A DNA stretch of 64,000 bases from Cyclaneusma minus (GCA_037179335.1 JAKZHN010000060.1:33395-97394); one strand, 5' to 3'. Positions 11,400 through 24,126 are shown, counted from the first letter of the stretch. Program-made: numbers and translations. The notes: generated by a model not told the origin, from the sequence alone.

Positions 11400-12522
11400 T
11401 GTTTCATTCAGCCCGTGGCGGACGACTGAAACGAGTGGCAGTAGTCGCGCGTTGGAGGAGTTGGCAGAGGCGCAAGCTTGGGCGCTGGCCTCTTCTCGCA
11501 GTCCACAGACTCGTACAAGGAGGCAGCACAACCAAACACGGTGCGCCTCAGGTCGAGGTTCGGCAGCGCTCGCTCGGTCGGGCGCTCTTCTGGGACGGGC
11601 CCTCCTCCGTTCGCGATCGTCGGTGGGGGTTTTCTCTCAGCGTGGGCTCAGGTCGGGGTGGTGGTGGCGCTGGGCTATCCGTCGCCTCAATTACTGTGTC
11701 GCTGGTGATCAGCTAAAGTCGAGATGGCTGTTTCTCCCGTCCTCGCTCCAACCCTGCGAAGGCTTGGCGGCCCGTCCCTTGGGCCACGACCGAGCCGAGA
11801 CAAGATAAGATCGACATAGCAGCACGTATAGTTGTAATAGCATATTTATTATTGCCGGATATCTGGAGATTTTTGCATGGAAGGAACAGAACGATCAAGA
11901 CCAGCAAAAGCGTGCGCATTTATTTAGAAAGTTGACCTGATAAGCTCGAACATACCTAGCCCAAGCTGTCCAGATCCACCTCGGTGACCACGCCAATTGA
12001 CATTCAGCATGGCTTCTACATGTACTGTTCTTCCCCCCCAAAGCATACACCTATGTAATCCCAAGTTTACCGTCCCTCCCAAACTTGTTTTCACCGACAT
12101 AACAATTCTACTGATGACCGCGGGAATAGCTCGCCAAGATACGATTTCTGTCTACCAGATGTCCTTATTTCCATGTCAAGCTGAGTGGATATTTGTCATC
12201 GCCAACAAGTTGACAAGAACCAGCCGTGTTTTCTATGTTACTGAAGAACATGCCTTTGCGATAGTAAGTGGCTCACGAGGATTGATCTACGTAGGTCCAG
12301 TTTTCTTCCGCTGTCCTTCCCTGCTCCGCATCTCAGCCTTGTGCATCACATCAGACCTCCAACCTCCAGCTCTCCATAGTCGCAGTGCCAGCGGGACAAT
12401 GATGTAATGACGGCGAATATCCAGCACAACAAATGGCTTTCCTTTATGAACCTGAACTCCTTCACCTTTCCTGGTGCCGCAGTACAGCAACAACTCCACA
12501 CTCCAACCCTTGATAGATCACC
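11400..12522. other. Divergent promoter region, GT34 / phosphomannose isomerase
   Basis: 1.1 kb between two genes read away from each other. The left half (11.4-11.8 kb) is GC-rich and so carries several long but motif-free open frames on both strands; I read these as chance. The right half is pyrimidine-rich before the PMI start. Confidence 0.5.
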
Positions 12523-13796
12523 ATGGCCTCCGTGATCCAGCTCAAGTGCGACTGCAACAACTACCCGTGGGGAAAGACGGGCAAAGAATCCCTAGCTGCT
12601 CAATATGCCGCCGCCACTCCAGGCACCGACTTCAAGATCGACGACAGCAAGGACTATGCTGAGATGTGGATGGGCACCTATCCTACCACGCCATCTCTGG
12701 TCCTCAGCTCCGGCGAAGACCTACAGAAGCACCTCAATGCCAACAAGGAGAAGCTGATTGGAAAGCCTATTCTGAACAAGTTTGGCTCTGATCTGCCTTA
12801 TCTCCCAAAGGTGAGCATTTTCACCAGGTTCTCAAGACTCTGTTCTGACAGTCAAATTAGATTTTGTCAATCGCAAAGGCACTGCCACTGCAAATCCACC
12901 CCGACAAGGAGCTAGCTGCAGAACTACACAAGAAGAACCCCGATCAATTCGGTGACGCCAACCACAAGCCTGAGATCGCCGTAGCTCTTGGCAAATTCGA
13001 GGTCTTCGTTGGCTGGATGCCTCTGCCCGAGATCCAAAAGCTATTTACCAGTATTCCCGCCCTCAGCGACAAGTTCCTGAAAGACGAAACTCCCTTCAAC
13101 CACGAGAGCCTGAGGAAGCTTGTGCGCCAGATCCTGTCCTTGCCAGATGAGGAGGTGGCAGCGCTGTACTCGGCTCTCAAAGACACCCCACAGGAGAAAT
13201 TCGGATCGCACGACTATATTCCCAAGCTCCTCCCCCGCTTGGCAGAGCAGTATTCGAAAGAAGATCCTGGCAATCTGGTGGCTCTCCTGACCATGAACTT
13301 CCTGGTCTTGGACAAGGGCGATGCTATTTTCGTGCCAGCCGACGGAATCCATGCCTACCTCTCAGGCGACATTGTCGAATGCATGGCACGCTCCGACAAC
13401 GTTCTCAACACCGGATTCTGCCCCCGAGCCGACAGAGACTCAGTCGACTTATTCGCCGCAGCTCTCACGTTCAGTCCTAGAGGTGCCGATGAGGCTATTC
13501 TGAAGCCAAAGAAGTCGGACAAGGGTCTGAAAGGACATACCAAGGTCCTTGCACCTCCGATGAGCGAGTTTGACATGCTAGTTACCGACATCAGTGGAGG
13601 ACAGGGTGAGACGATCAAGGCGCTGGGAGGACCAAGCATCTTGGTGGTGACTTCGGGGAGTGGTAAGCTGAAGGCGGAAGGCAAGGAGCATGAGCTCAAG
13701 AGAGGATATGTCTTCTTTGTTGGTTATGACACTGGACTGGAGTTGTCTGCTGGTTCGGACGGTCTGGAGACGCATACTGCTTTTTGCGAAGCTTAG
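12523..13796 (+). CDS. PMI1: Mannose-6-phosphate isomerase, type I
   Basis: Cytosolic zinc enzyme that interconverts fructose-6-phosphate and mannose-6-phosphate, feeding GDP-mannose for glycoprotein and cell-wall mannan. Exons 12523-12810 and 12861-13796 flank a 50-bp intron; 407 aa, typical for fungi. Family marks: NYPWGKTGKES at the N-terminus, DYAEMWMGTYP, SIAKALPLQIHPDKELA (Gln and His zinc ligands), NHKPEIAVAL (Glu ligand), and DGIHAYLSGDIVECMARSDN (the last His ligand and the active-site block). The ATG at 12523 lies in a good context (ACCATGG). It neighbours a Golgi glycosyltransferase that uses sugar nucleotides, a possible but unproven functional link. Confidence 0.96.
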
Positions 13797-14504
13797 GATG
13801 GTGACTGGGAGCGACGAGTTGTATTTTAGCGATATGCGATCTACAGACACATACTAGGCTGTCCCAAGCACCACTGCTTTCTGCAATGCCAAAATCATCG
13901 CCGTGAAATCAGTATGCGTGAGGCATGGCTTTCTTTCCACAACTTGAGCTTGAGTCCAACCAAGTCGAATTGCTCTGCTCGTCCCAATTACACACTGATT
14001 TAGAATATGTATGTGCATAACTACCCGTAAGATCGGTAAGAACGATTTATTTCGAGATATGACTTCATTGAAAGGGTGATATAGAATTACCAATTATGTC
14101 TAGGCGGAGAAAGTGTTAGAGCTGCAGCCTGTTGCATGTGGTATGCTCCGGGGTGGGGCGGCTATCTGTCGCTTACTGGAAATAGAGGCGGCTGTGCTCC
14201 ATCAGAGCGCCAAGACTTATTGCTGTTGCCTGCAGCTGACTTTATACATCTACTATCCTCCTGTCCCCAATTCCAGTACTTCATCTTTCTTTAACTTCCG
14301 TGAGTGTGAGAAAAGGTGTGGTGACTTTGGAGTCTGGACGACACAGATAGCGCACCAACTGGCCTCATCAGATGATCAGCTGAAGCTTGTCGAAACTACC
14401 CAACCGTCTTCTGTTGTTTGAAGACTGCTTCTCTGATCTCTCTTAGGATTGGTGGGACCCAGCTATCTAATGGCAGAAAAGTTTTCGTTGAAAAAGTTGC
14501 CACG
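13797..14504. other. Intergenic, no supported gene
   Basis: About 700 bases between PMI and the Hsp70-like gene. Short frames only, none with features. The right end should carry the Hsp70-like promoter. An in-frame non-ATG extension reaches 14418 but has no conserved content. Confidence 0.5.
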
Positions 14505-16954
14505 ATGAATCTCAACCTTCCGCTTCGCAGTCTGAGCAGCCGCAGGGATGAAGACAGCAGAAGACCCTTTGCTCAGTACACTCCACCATCTTCGACTGAA
14601 ACTATTGCGGGGCCGGTACGAGAACCTGTTCCCTTGAACGAGCGATTGATAGTAGGAGTTGATTTTGGAACCACCTATTCCGGGTATGAACCAGTTTTCC
14701 AACTCAGTACAAATATCTCCCAGTTTTTTATACACACTCTCTACTTTGATGTCATCTTTTCCCTTCATTTTTCCCTTCATATTAAGATATTTCCCAAGCA
14801 GCCAATCCTCTTTTAAAGGCATCGAATTCTCCATTCTCATTGTTTTCTTTTCGGTGTTCTATCTAATACATCCAGAACAGCGTGGCAACAGTCTACAGCT
14901 CCACCCCAGACGACATCGATGTCATCAAATCCTGGCCCGGCGGAAACGGCATCACCTCAGACAAAGTGCCAACAGAACTCTCATACTCCATCCCCGCCGA
15001 TGCTCCCTCTGGAACCTTACCCACCGTACGCTGGGGTTTCCAATTCCGTCCCGAAGAAGCCCGTCTCCGCTGCATCAAACTTTTCCTCGACCGCAGCCAA
15101 AAACGTCCATTTTACGTCTCGCCTTTAGAAACCGCAGCACAGCTAAAACGCTTCAACAAAAATGTCGAAGATTCTGTGAGCGACTATTTGACAAAGATTT
15201 ATGAGCATACGATGGATATGCTGATGAGACGCTATGGAGAAAGCTTCATGAAAAGTACGAGCGTGGAGTGGGTGTTGACTTGTCCAGCTGTGTGGTCAGA
15301 CAAAGCAAAAGACACCACCTTGCGCGCAGCAGAGCGCGCGGGCATGGGTCTCAAGTCCTCCATCCAGATGATTTCCGAGCCGGAAGCCGCAGCAGTGTAT
15401 ACACTAAAAGCCATCCAACCAAACCATCTCAGCATCGGCGACAATTTCGTAGTCTGCGATGCAGGCGGCGGAACTGTGGATTTGATCAGCTACCTCATCA
15501 TATCTCTAACACCCTTGAAGGTTGAAGAAGCGGCTGTGGGCACTGGCGGGCTTTGCGGTGGCGCGTTTTTGAACTATCGCTTTGAAGAACATGTGCGGAA
15601 CCGACTTGGAAAGGAGAAATTCGAGGAGATGAAAGCGAGGAAGGCGAAGAGTTGGCAAATGGGCTTGCGCTATTTCGAGGATTTCGTGAAGCGGAATTTC
15701 AACGAAGAGGATCATCAAGAAGTCAATATTCCGCTTCCCGGCCTGCCGGACGACGAAGAAGTAGGATTGGATTCGGGATTTTTGATCATGTCGTCGGAGC
15801 AGATTAAGGATATTTTTGAGCCGGTTGTTAAGGAAGTTTGCGAGCTGGTGCAAGGACAGGTTGAGGGTATCAGGAGGAAAGGGGGTGTGGTGTCGGGGAT
15901 TGTGCTGGTGGGGGGGTTTGGACAGAGTGCGTACCTTTATAGGAGGTTGAAGGCGCATTTTAATTCTGCTGCGCCGCCGCCGCCGTATAGTGAACGGCCG
16001 ACTCATGCGCAGGCGAATGCATTGGTTGCTAGTGGGGCGGTGGAGGTTATGCAGCCGATGTATGCTTGGACGGCTGTTGTGAGGGGGGCGGTTTTAAGGG
16101 GTGTTGAGGGCAGTATGGTTATGTCAAGAATGAGCCGGTACTATCGATATTTTCATTACACTCTGTTCACCGACGGCTTTGTTCTGACTATTTTACGCAG
16201 GTATTACTATGGGACTTCGTATGCAACGGTGTATGACGAAGACAAACACAATGTTAGCGAGCGGTACTGGTCTCCTCTGTGGGAGCGGTGGATGGTCTCG
16301 GATAGAATGCAATGGCATATTGCGAAAGTAAGTCTTTTTTCCTTGGTCTGGGTTAACTTTTCACTGGGGTTAGAATGTCCAATCTTCAGACTGTGCCTCG
16401 CCAGTCACTTGAGTTGCCCTCCACCACTTGAATCAGCTCGAGTTACCTACTAGGTCACTGGAATTGTTCCTAGTATCCACGACTGTCTTTAATGTCTTTT
16501 AAGACGTCAGAGACCCTTTTCACATTCCTGCTCACCCCCCACTCCCAAATTCTCGGCCCTCTTCCCTTCTCCAGACTCCCTCTCCTCGTCCGACCCTCCC
16601 AAGCTAACCCCCACACCACAGGGGGAATCCCTCTCCCCCCTATCCCCCATCTCCTTCCACTACACGCGCAACTTCCGCCCCGGCCAATCTCTGATCGTCT
16701 CCGACGACCTCCTCGCCAGCGACGCCGACACGCCACCGTCCGCCTACTCCAAAGACCTGATCCAAGTCTGCACGCTCACGACCGACTTGGGTGCAGTACC
16801 GAAAAGCTTGTTCACGAGATTGACGACCACGCGGGGTGTGGAGTTTGATAATTTGGATTTTGAGCTGCAGATGGTGGTTGAGAGTGCGGGCTTGGGCTTT
16901 GAGCTGAGGGTTGATGGGAGGACGTATGGGAGGGTGGAGGCGGAGTTTCATTGA
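14505..16954 (+). CDS. Hsp70-like ATPase (HSPA12-type fungal family), 4 exons
   Basis: Actin-fold ATPase related to Hsp70; client and role unknown. Exons 14505-14683, 14881-16137, 16201-16327 and 16622-16954 give 631 aa. Nucleotide-binding motifs are intact: LIVGVDFGTTYSG (phosphate 1, restored across intron 1), VCDAGGGTVDLISY (phosphate 2) and GIVLVGGFGQSAYLYRRL (adenosine). Also present are SEPEAAAVYT and YWSPLWERWMVSDRMQW. The C-terminal part is not the canonical substrate-binding domain with an EEVD end; it stops in RVEAEFH. Introns 1 and 3 are long for this window (197 and 294 bp). Intron 2 (63 bp) is stop-free and a multiple of three. The ATG at 14505 follows upstream stops in the other frames; a longer start at 14418 would need a non-ATG codon. 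Confidence 0.88.
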
Positions 16955-17940
16955 GAGTGTTGTGGTGGGGTTTGGAGGCGCGGTGGTGGGGGATTGGGGA
17001 GGAGAGGAAAGGGGGAAAGACTGAGATGTTTAACGACTGATGGGTTGAATGGGCGTTGGAATCGCATCTCAATTTTGGTACCTGGCATACTATGTATGGT
17101 TTGCTAACATCGCCTAAGAAGCACAGGCTTGGGTCATATATATAGCAATTCTTAAACTAATGTACTCATAAGTCATATCATAAGTCATAATAATCAGGGC
17201 ACAATATCCAACATAACCAGTCCAAGTCCCAGCCAATAAAGAGACATGTGCGAAACACCGCCCAGTGTCCGCTGTTTCCAGAACAAAATCCTCCGGGATA
17301 TCTCAAAATCAACCAGCGCCAAACAAGTATCTTACATATAGTCGCGTATTTGAAACACCTAATAAAATGGAACATGAACAGTGGAAAGCGTCCTCCGATG
17401 CCGAAAAGAAAAAGTTGCTTTCCGCCCCCCCACCAAGACATGTAAGGCAAACCACATGCGACCCAATCGAACCTTCCAGAGGAGGCGGATGCGGCGTCAG
17501 CGGACGCGGTCTCTTCCCGTCGGGCGCCGGCTAGGCGACTGGACGGCATGTGGAAACGTGGTGCATACATATGTGTAGATGACCCGTGCTGCATCAGGTT
17601 CAGCCTTATTCGGACTTTGGAGAAATTCCGAGCGCGGGCCTGAGATGGTAAGAGCCGGTGTTGTGTTGGTGTCAAAAAGACCAAGTGGGAAGCGGTGACT
17701 TTCCCTGCGGACATGGTCATGTTGTTCTGCGTCGGATTCGAAAAACGTAAGGTGGCCGTCGATGATATGACCGGGAGATCGGGGGCCTTTTCCCTGGGCA
17801 AGGGAACGTTCAGGTAGTGGTGGAATTTTGCCGGTGAGTGAGGCCTCGATGCATGAAGGAGGCGAATAAGCTACTGCTAATCTTCAGACAGATATCGGGA
17901 GACTGAGAAAATCCACATAAAGTGCGGCGACAGCGCGACT
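16955..17940. other. Convergent intergenic stretch
   Basis: About 1 kb between the ends of two convergent genes. A 207-codon minus frame (17178-17801) is open but has no domain, is Trp/Cys-rich in an odd way and begins without a conserved neighbour; I do not call it. Confidence 0.5.
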
Positions 17941-18744
17941 TCACTTCTTTTGACGGAGTAACCTCTGCTTCGCCCTCTCTTTCTCGCGTTGTCTGTTCTC
18001 TCGTCTTGAGTCGTACACCACCTCATCACCCTCCCTCTGAGGCCTTTTCGGCTTGACGACTTCGCCTGGCTTCAAGATGCCATCGATACGGGATCTTGAA
18101 CCGTACTTTTGCGCCTCTTTCCAGTCTTCTTCTGCCAACAGGCCCCTTTCATACATGTATCGGAGGAGAACAAAGTCCGGTTTTTCGGTGGTCTGAGTAT
18201 TGCTGATGAGATGTTCCCATGTGTGGTTCATTCGGTCTTGCCATAGCTCCTGGGGATCCGAATTGTGGAACGGGTGGTCGCAGAAGACACATAGAGCACA
18301 TGTTGGGGGACCATGATTGCCAAAATGGGAGACTGAATGGTCATACCAATTGTCGGCATTGGTGAAGTGGAGCTGGCAGCCGGCGAAATTGAAGGGACAT
18401 GGCAGGTCGATGTTTTGTGTTAGGGGAGCGATGTTGTTGTTCGGGCCCGCGGCCAGTATCTGAGTAAACGTATTACTCTGGATGGAAGGACTGGTCGGTG
18501 AACTGCTCTGGCTGGACGAAGAATCACGACTGCTGAAGCAGTTGCTGGGCGATGTAGTTGAATCGCAGGTGGAGCCATTACTAGGCACTGGACTTGGAGG
18601 TCGGAAGTTTGAAGGTGTATACTCCGGAACAGCTTCGAGACCCGGCAGCGATGGTAAGACGACTCTCTGTCTAGATGCGAGCGGTCTGCTGTACAAGAAG
18701 GAATGTCGCTCTTGTTCGCTTAGAAATCTCTCCATACTGGCCAT
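17941..18744 (-). CDS. C2H2-like zinc-finger hypothetical protein
   Basis: A 267-aa single-exon protein starting at the ATG at 18744 (MASMERFLSEQER); the frame is open farther upstream but only to a GTG. The first ~110 residues are Ser/Pro-rich and disordered. Residues of about 115-190 hold two Cys/His pairs: CPFNFAGCQLHFTNADNWYDH with SVSHF, then CALCVFCDHPFH with MNHTWEHL. This spacing suggests C2H2-type zinc fingers. The C-terminus is strongly basic (RRENRQREKERAKQRLL), possibly a nuclear signal or nucleic-acid contact. The likely role is nuclear and regulatory, but no specific function can be claimed. It is divergent from the Zn2Cys6 gene 2.1 kb away. Confidence 0.72.
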   Translation of the reverse strand: MASMERFLSEQERHSFLYSRPLASRQRVVLPSLPGLEAVPEYTPSNFRPPSPVPSNGSTCDSTTSPSNCFSSRDSSSSQSSSPTSPSIQSNTFTQILAAGPNNNIAPLTQNIDLPCPFNFAGCQLHFTNADNWYDHSVSHFGNHGPPTCALCVFCDHPFHNSDPQELWQDRMNHTWEHLISNTQTTEKPDFVLLRYMYERGLLAEEDWKEAQKYGSRSRIDGILKPGEVVKPKRPQREGDEVVYDSRRENRQREKERAKQRLLRQKK

Positions 18745-20867
18745 GGTTGAGGGCCGTCGAACGGATGGATCTTGGTGTCTCGTAGCGGAGAATCGGTTTG
18801 GAGTTGACACGCGGGAGGGGCCGAGGGCAATCCGGGGAAAGCTAATCGCTGGATGACACCGAGGGAGCGGTTCGGTTCGTCGAGATTGAAGGTAAGTGTG
18901 CGGGGGGAGCGACGCGATAAGTGGTGTGCTCGGGTATTATCAGTATTGAAGTATCGGCACAAGTCGTGTATGAAGAGTCAAAGTAGCAAGGTGGGCGAGG
19001 AAGATGGAGTTGGAAAAACTAGATGGTCAGAAGAAGCGAAGATACGGGCAATTAATATTGACCGGCGACTTATGTGCTGGGGGAGAGCAGGGACGGGGGT
19101 GATCCGGAGTCACACACCCCACTCTCTGCAGGCCGCGCTGATCCCTACCCCTTTCACTAGCCTAGGTACTTAATCAATACCCACCCTCGACACCATCATC
19201 GTCGACATGGCTGCTGCCCATTGATCATTCTCGTGTTTCCTCTCCTTCGAGAACGGCCCGGACTTGCTCCCATTCCTCGAATCCGGTTTTCCGCTGAGGC
19301 GGTTCTAATCCTCCGTGGTTTGTCGTCTTGTCATCTTGTCGTCTTGTTCCTCGGCTTGCATATGTGTGCAGCAACTCAACCTGAAACGACGTGCTTATCC
19401 GCCACAGATGCCACTTTCTCGACTCACTCCACAAGACCTAGAGAGCCCATGTTAGCACTAGCTTTTCACACCAATTCGGGCTTTTCATATAAAGAAACCT
19501 GTCATTGTTATTGGCCGACCAATCGATTGGTGCGCCCTTTTGATTCGTGTATCACCACACACATCCCGCTCCCCCACGAAAGTGGCTTCTTGCAGGTGAT
19601 CACAACACGTCAATCAACTTCAAGACCCGCTGGCCCTCCCACCACCTTCTCTTGACAAGAGCCGCATCCCTCTGGGTTCTCGAGGGTTCGCACACCCCCC
19701 ATCCATATGCCAACTCGAGATTTGTGCATCTCCACAAGGGGGTCACCGGAGTCTACTCGTAACTCGCTCGCGTAAGGGGTCCGAAGGCAGTGGTGTTGCG
19801 TCAGCTCTGAAAAAGGTGGTGTGTGGTGTGCAGGAGCTTCATGCCTGCTACACACGGTTGATAGGCGCTAATCAGGCCAGGGGACCGGTCACGTGGCTAG
19901 CGATGGTACGATCACGTGACCGTCCAACCACACATCTCTCCTGCAGTCGGGCGCTCGAGTTTGTAGAGATAGGTGTAAGAGAGAGTTTGTAGTCCAGCCT
20001 TTTGCGGTATGCCTGCTTCCTTATTCGAGATTGACGTGAGATAAAGCTTGAGTAGGCAGCAAGATTGGTTCGTAGGTAGAGTCTTGAAATCTTGCTGTGT
20101 CCTTTGGACCTTGTTTGCCGGTCATGGTGAGACGAGGTCTCTTCGATATCTGTTCGGAAGTGAGTAGTGCGCACCCGCTGAAGGACTTCAATAGAGTTGA
20201 GAGGGGGAAGAGTCCACCCCGCAGGCCGCAAGGACTCTTGAGGAAGCTCCGAGATTCGAAGCATTCAGGACAACCCGAGTAATCGAACGGCTTCAAACAA
20301 TTAGACGTAATCCAAACAGCTGGAAGCAACCCAGCTATGTAGTTGGGAATACTGAGAATTTGAGGAGTGTGAGGACTCGGGGGACAACACAGAAGCTGAA
20401 CTCCGTCAATGCGAAGTCCGATACGGAGTTGGCGCTTAGTAATAGGCCAATCACGATGTTTGCTGCATCGCCAACTCCGATGCCCTTGAGCTAAGAGAAT
20501 CAGCCTTTCATCTTGCTCACTCCCGTGCCTGGTGACTCAATTTTCCATCATCTTCCATCTCTCTTGATGTGTGAATCTGTTTACCGTCGCAAGCAGTGAT
20601 ATATGAGATCCACCTTGCTTTAAACCACATCGACAAACACAGCATCTCGGACTTTCTCGTTCTCGGCCCCGAAATCTCCGAAAGTCGACATCAGGTTCCA
20701 TGGCCATGCTACGCGGGAGATGTGGGCTAAGATATCACCTGTTATCCGTATTCTACCATAGGGCTGCATAAGCCTTTCCCGACCACATAATTCCGGTATC
20801 ATCGCCATTCTCTGAACTCCGGAAACTCACTTGCCCTTTTGTGGAGCTCCAAGCACCCCCTCCCAAC
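18745..20867. other. Divergent intergenic region with paired CACGTG site
   Basis: 2.1 kb between the zinc-finger gene (minus) and the Zn2Cys6 regulator (plus). No frame has a recognisable feature. It holds the inverted CACGTG pair listed separately and a CCTAGGTA motif near 19162. Confidence 0.55.
19886..19922. promoter_or_regulatory. Inverted pair of CACGTG (E-box) sites
   Basis: CGGTCACGTG at 19886-19895 and its exact reverse complement CACGTGACCG at 19913-19922 are separated by 17 bases. CACGTG is the core site of fungal bHLH regulators (Cbf1, Pho4 and SREBP types). Its position between two divergent regulator genes fits a control site; binding is inferred. Confidence 0.5.
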
Positions 20868-23429
20868 ATGCCTGCTGTCCAACAAAAGCGCCGGCGTAAC
20901 GGAAAACTCCAGGCTTGCGAACCGTGCCGAAAGGGGAAACTGGCTTGCAATCATGCTATTCCGCATTGTGGACGATGCGTGCGACGTCAGATGACCTCCA
21001 AATGTTTCTATCATCCTGCCCCTATGACGGGAGCCGCAGCTTCAAAATCTCCTGAGGACCTGCTCACACCTCAACCAACGCCGATATGTGAGACTCGAAT
21101 TCCGTCTTTGTCTCAGGGAGAGACTGCTGGAGACGCCACGTCGAAAAGAACGGATGAGCTTGATTCTAGACTTAACGATCGGTCTTTCATCATTCGTAAC
21201 GCGACCTCTCTCTCGACCCCTTATACGATTCCGTGTACAGCCCGGAGGGCATTCAATTCAGGGGCTTCGCTATTCAAGCCGGTCTCGGGAATCACAAGCT
21301 TCTCTGCTGTCTTTTCTGAGAATAAAGCTAGGTTCTCGGGAATTCTAGACGACGAGAGAGACGGCGATGGAGATATTCCCGCCGACCAGTCTGCCATTGG
21401 CATAGCATGCATTGCTCAAGGTATCAGAGTCCTTACCCATTTCCCAAAGTATGACCTGTGTCAGAGGCTTCTGAATATTTCTGGCGCTGGTGATGTTGAT
21501 GGTCCTACTTTGGTCCGATCCATTCTCTCGCACAGCGTCAACTCCATTTGGAATACCTTTGACGTTTGTCTGGCCGAGCCCAAAGATCCCGAGAAGCTCT
21601 CGTTGATGGCAGATGCTATTGCCAAGAACCAAAGAAGACCGCTGCCGCCTGCTCCTACCGACCCTACCAAATGGTTGAGCACTTTCACTGGTCCAAATTT
21701 ACGATGGGAAGTTCTTGGCTTGACTTTCGTCTATTTCGGAATGGCCTATCGCTGTCTCCAGGACTGGGATCCGATATTTCGATCACAGCAAAATGGAGAC
21801 GTTCCTGAAGATCGCAGAACAATTTCCTTGCGGATGCTGGAGAGCGCAAGTATTTGTCTAGATCTCTGTAATCAGACAGAGACTGCAAATTACATCGTCG
21901 CTGCGCTGACTTATAACATGTTCATCCTTGAGAGCATTGTCGAAGGAGATGAATGTACGAACAACTTCTATTGGCGGTCAAGGAATGATATAGCTGACTA
22001 TGATAATAGCCTTCCAATTATGGAAACGTTATGGTGACATGATCTCGCTCACCTTTTCACTTGGACTCCACAGACTTCCTGACCCTAGCACCGTTCCGTT
22101 GACAGCGGAACTGCTCTGGAAAATCCGCATCTTCGCTGCCATATACGGCATCGATAAGTGCTATTGCTCGTTCAACGGCCGGCCGCAGAGTCTCGACCGA
22201 CATTATTGTCTACGCTGGGTCCCTCTTGATTTGTCCGGAAAACAGCTTCTAGGCCACCCCGAAGAGATTGAAGCTGCTGTCAGAGACCTCGATGTCAATG
22301 GCTGGAATACAAAAGGCGATATCAATGTGATGACACAGTATCGTGCTTATATGTACCTTCAGTTCATCCGCGAAGAAGTGCTCGAGGTTGCCATGCGTGT
22401 AAGCGTACAATCGCCGAAAGCTCGGCTAGAGTAAGAAGTACCGCCATTGCAATTCAACATCAGCTAAGCAGTTTTTAGTGACCTCAGACGGCGAGCCCAC
22501 GACACAGTTACTGGCTTCCCGGCTGCAGTGAGACCTGGCCTGAACGACGAAGATAGCTATGGCGAACCAGGAAGAGTTATGTGGTCACGGAAATGCATCG
22601 AGCTTGAATACTACCAGAACCTGTTTCTGATAGAGCGTATTGCTGTTGCCAGATGTGGAGCGGGTGGACAGAAACTGCTTGATCTCGCACTTCAGATGAT
22701 GGAAGTTCTCGTTTCTTTGTGGATCAAGAGGGATCAGTTGCAACAATGGAATTCTTGCTTCGAATGGCAGGTAAGCATTTCCTCATCCCCATAGACACAA
22801 ATTCTGTATTTTCCTCTGACCGTGATTTTCCCGTCCTGTAGGTTGTCTGTTACGGGATCCCCTCAAGCGGCGTCCTCTGTCTAGAACTTCTGAAACCATA
22901 TCGCACCAAAGCTGTGCCGGTGAGCAGCACTGCCAACAACAATCAACCATCTGCCGAAACCTCGTCTCAGCCGCTACGGTTCTCTCGCAGCCTAGTGATT
23001 CAAAACTTGACGCTTTTCCTCCATTTCCTAGACTGGATTCGGCCGACGGATGGGAACTATCGCCTATGCAGGCGCATGCGGAAAGTGATTCGAAGAATCC
23101 TGGACCACGTCTTGGAAGTTCCCCCGTTAGCTGCTCCAGTCCCGCCTACTGCTGCTATCCCTGATGAAGCTACCAATTCTGAGTTTGCGAATGGAAGCAG
23201 AGAAGACGCCATGGAGGACATGACAGCATCGGGTGTAGTAGACAACGACATTGGTGGAATGAACGCGGGTTCCGGGGACTGGGGAGCCAGTCTAGGAACA
23301 CCCTCACTAGACTCGCTGGATTGTTTGGATTGGCTGAACACGGTAGATTGGACGCAGGGGTTCTGGATGGACCTCAATAACATGGGCGGGAATGTGGGTG
23401 GTGTTAACAATTTCCCTGTCAACTTCTGA
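20868..23429 (+). CDS. Zn2Cys6 transcription factor with fungal middle homology domain, 4 exons
   Basis: DNA-binding regulator; targets unknown. Exons 20868-21954, 22010-22430, 22479-22770 and 22842-23429 give 795 aa; introns of 55, 48 and 71 bp. The binuclear cluster is near residues 17-44: CEPCRKGKLACNHAIPHCGR followed by CVRRQMTSKC, spacing C-x2-C-x6-C-x6-C-x2-C-x8-C. The fungal transcription factor domain (PF04082 type) spans the middle: GIACIAQGIRVLTHF, YIVAALTYNMFILES, then SFQLWKRYGDMISLTFSLGL across intron 1, and KIRIFAAIYGIDKCYCSFNG. The acidic C-terminal part, with DCLDWLNTVDW, looks like an activation region. The start is the ATG at 20868; the frame extends upstream only to a GTG. 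Confidence 0.9.
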
Positions 23430-23981
23430 GGCTGGTCGTTGGGTTATCGCAATGACAAATCGTGGATGGAAGCCCAAGTCCATCCGCGCTTTCTTCGGTA
23501 CGGAGGCATCACCGCCATATGTGAATCTCAAATACAACATTGTCCAGGATGTTTATACATTCGATGGCTTTCCTCCCATTAAAAAACGACGTACAGGCTT
23601 GGATGACTGAACAACTTTCACGCCCACATCGATGCTTTTCGCACAATCGACGACATTGACTCAGACATGGGATTCATCTTTCTTTACATATGTACCAGAG
23701 GATCTGCTGCTGGGTGCCGGTAGAATGGTCATTCTATAGATACGAATGTTAACCTTGGACACCTTCACACCCCCCTGGTCCAACCGCCTTTACAGTTCCC
23801 GAAATACGCCCAGCCAAATAACAATACGAGTTTGCAAGTTCCCTCATGAAATCCGACGAACAAGCTAGAAACACCGTCCTGGCTGTGGTCTCACCCGCTG
23901 GGTCCCCAGATTTCCTGCAATAGCTCATCCATCTCGGCGAGCTTCTTCATGCAGTTGATACTGCTGTCCGTAAACAATATC

Positions 23982-24126
23982 AGCCCATCGATGTGCAACA
24001 AACCCCAATCCATAACACTCTCTTTCCGCAGCAATCTCATACGTATCTCCCAGTGAGTACGAGGTCCGTGGCTGCGTGGCATATCCCATACGTATGAGCC
24101 CATCGATGTGCAACAAACCTCAACCT
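23982..24126. repeat. 30-bp direct repeat, two copies
   Basis: AGCCCATCGATGTGCAACAA recurs at 23982 and 24097, continuing ACC and then diverging by C/T changes only. The copies are 115 bases apart, which suggests a local tandem duplication. Confidence 0.7.

Noticed and set aside
11207..11808. Overlapping plus-strand frames of 147 and 169 codons
   Set aside because: Partly opposite the GT34 first exon and in GC-rich DNA where stops are rare; no domain.
17178..17801. 207-codon minus-strand frame after the Hsp70-like gene
   Set aside because: No motif, odd composition and no splice or start support; it lies in the 3' region between convergent genes.
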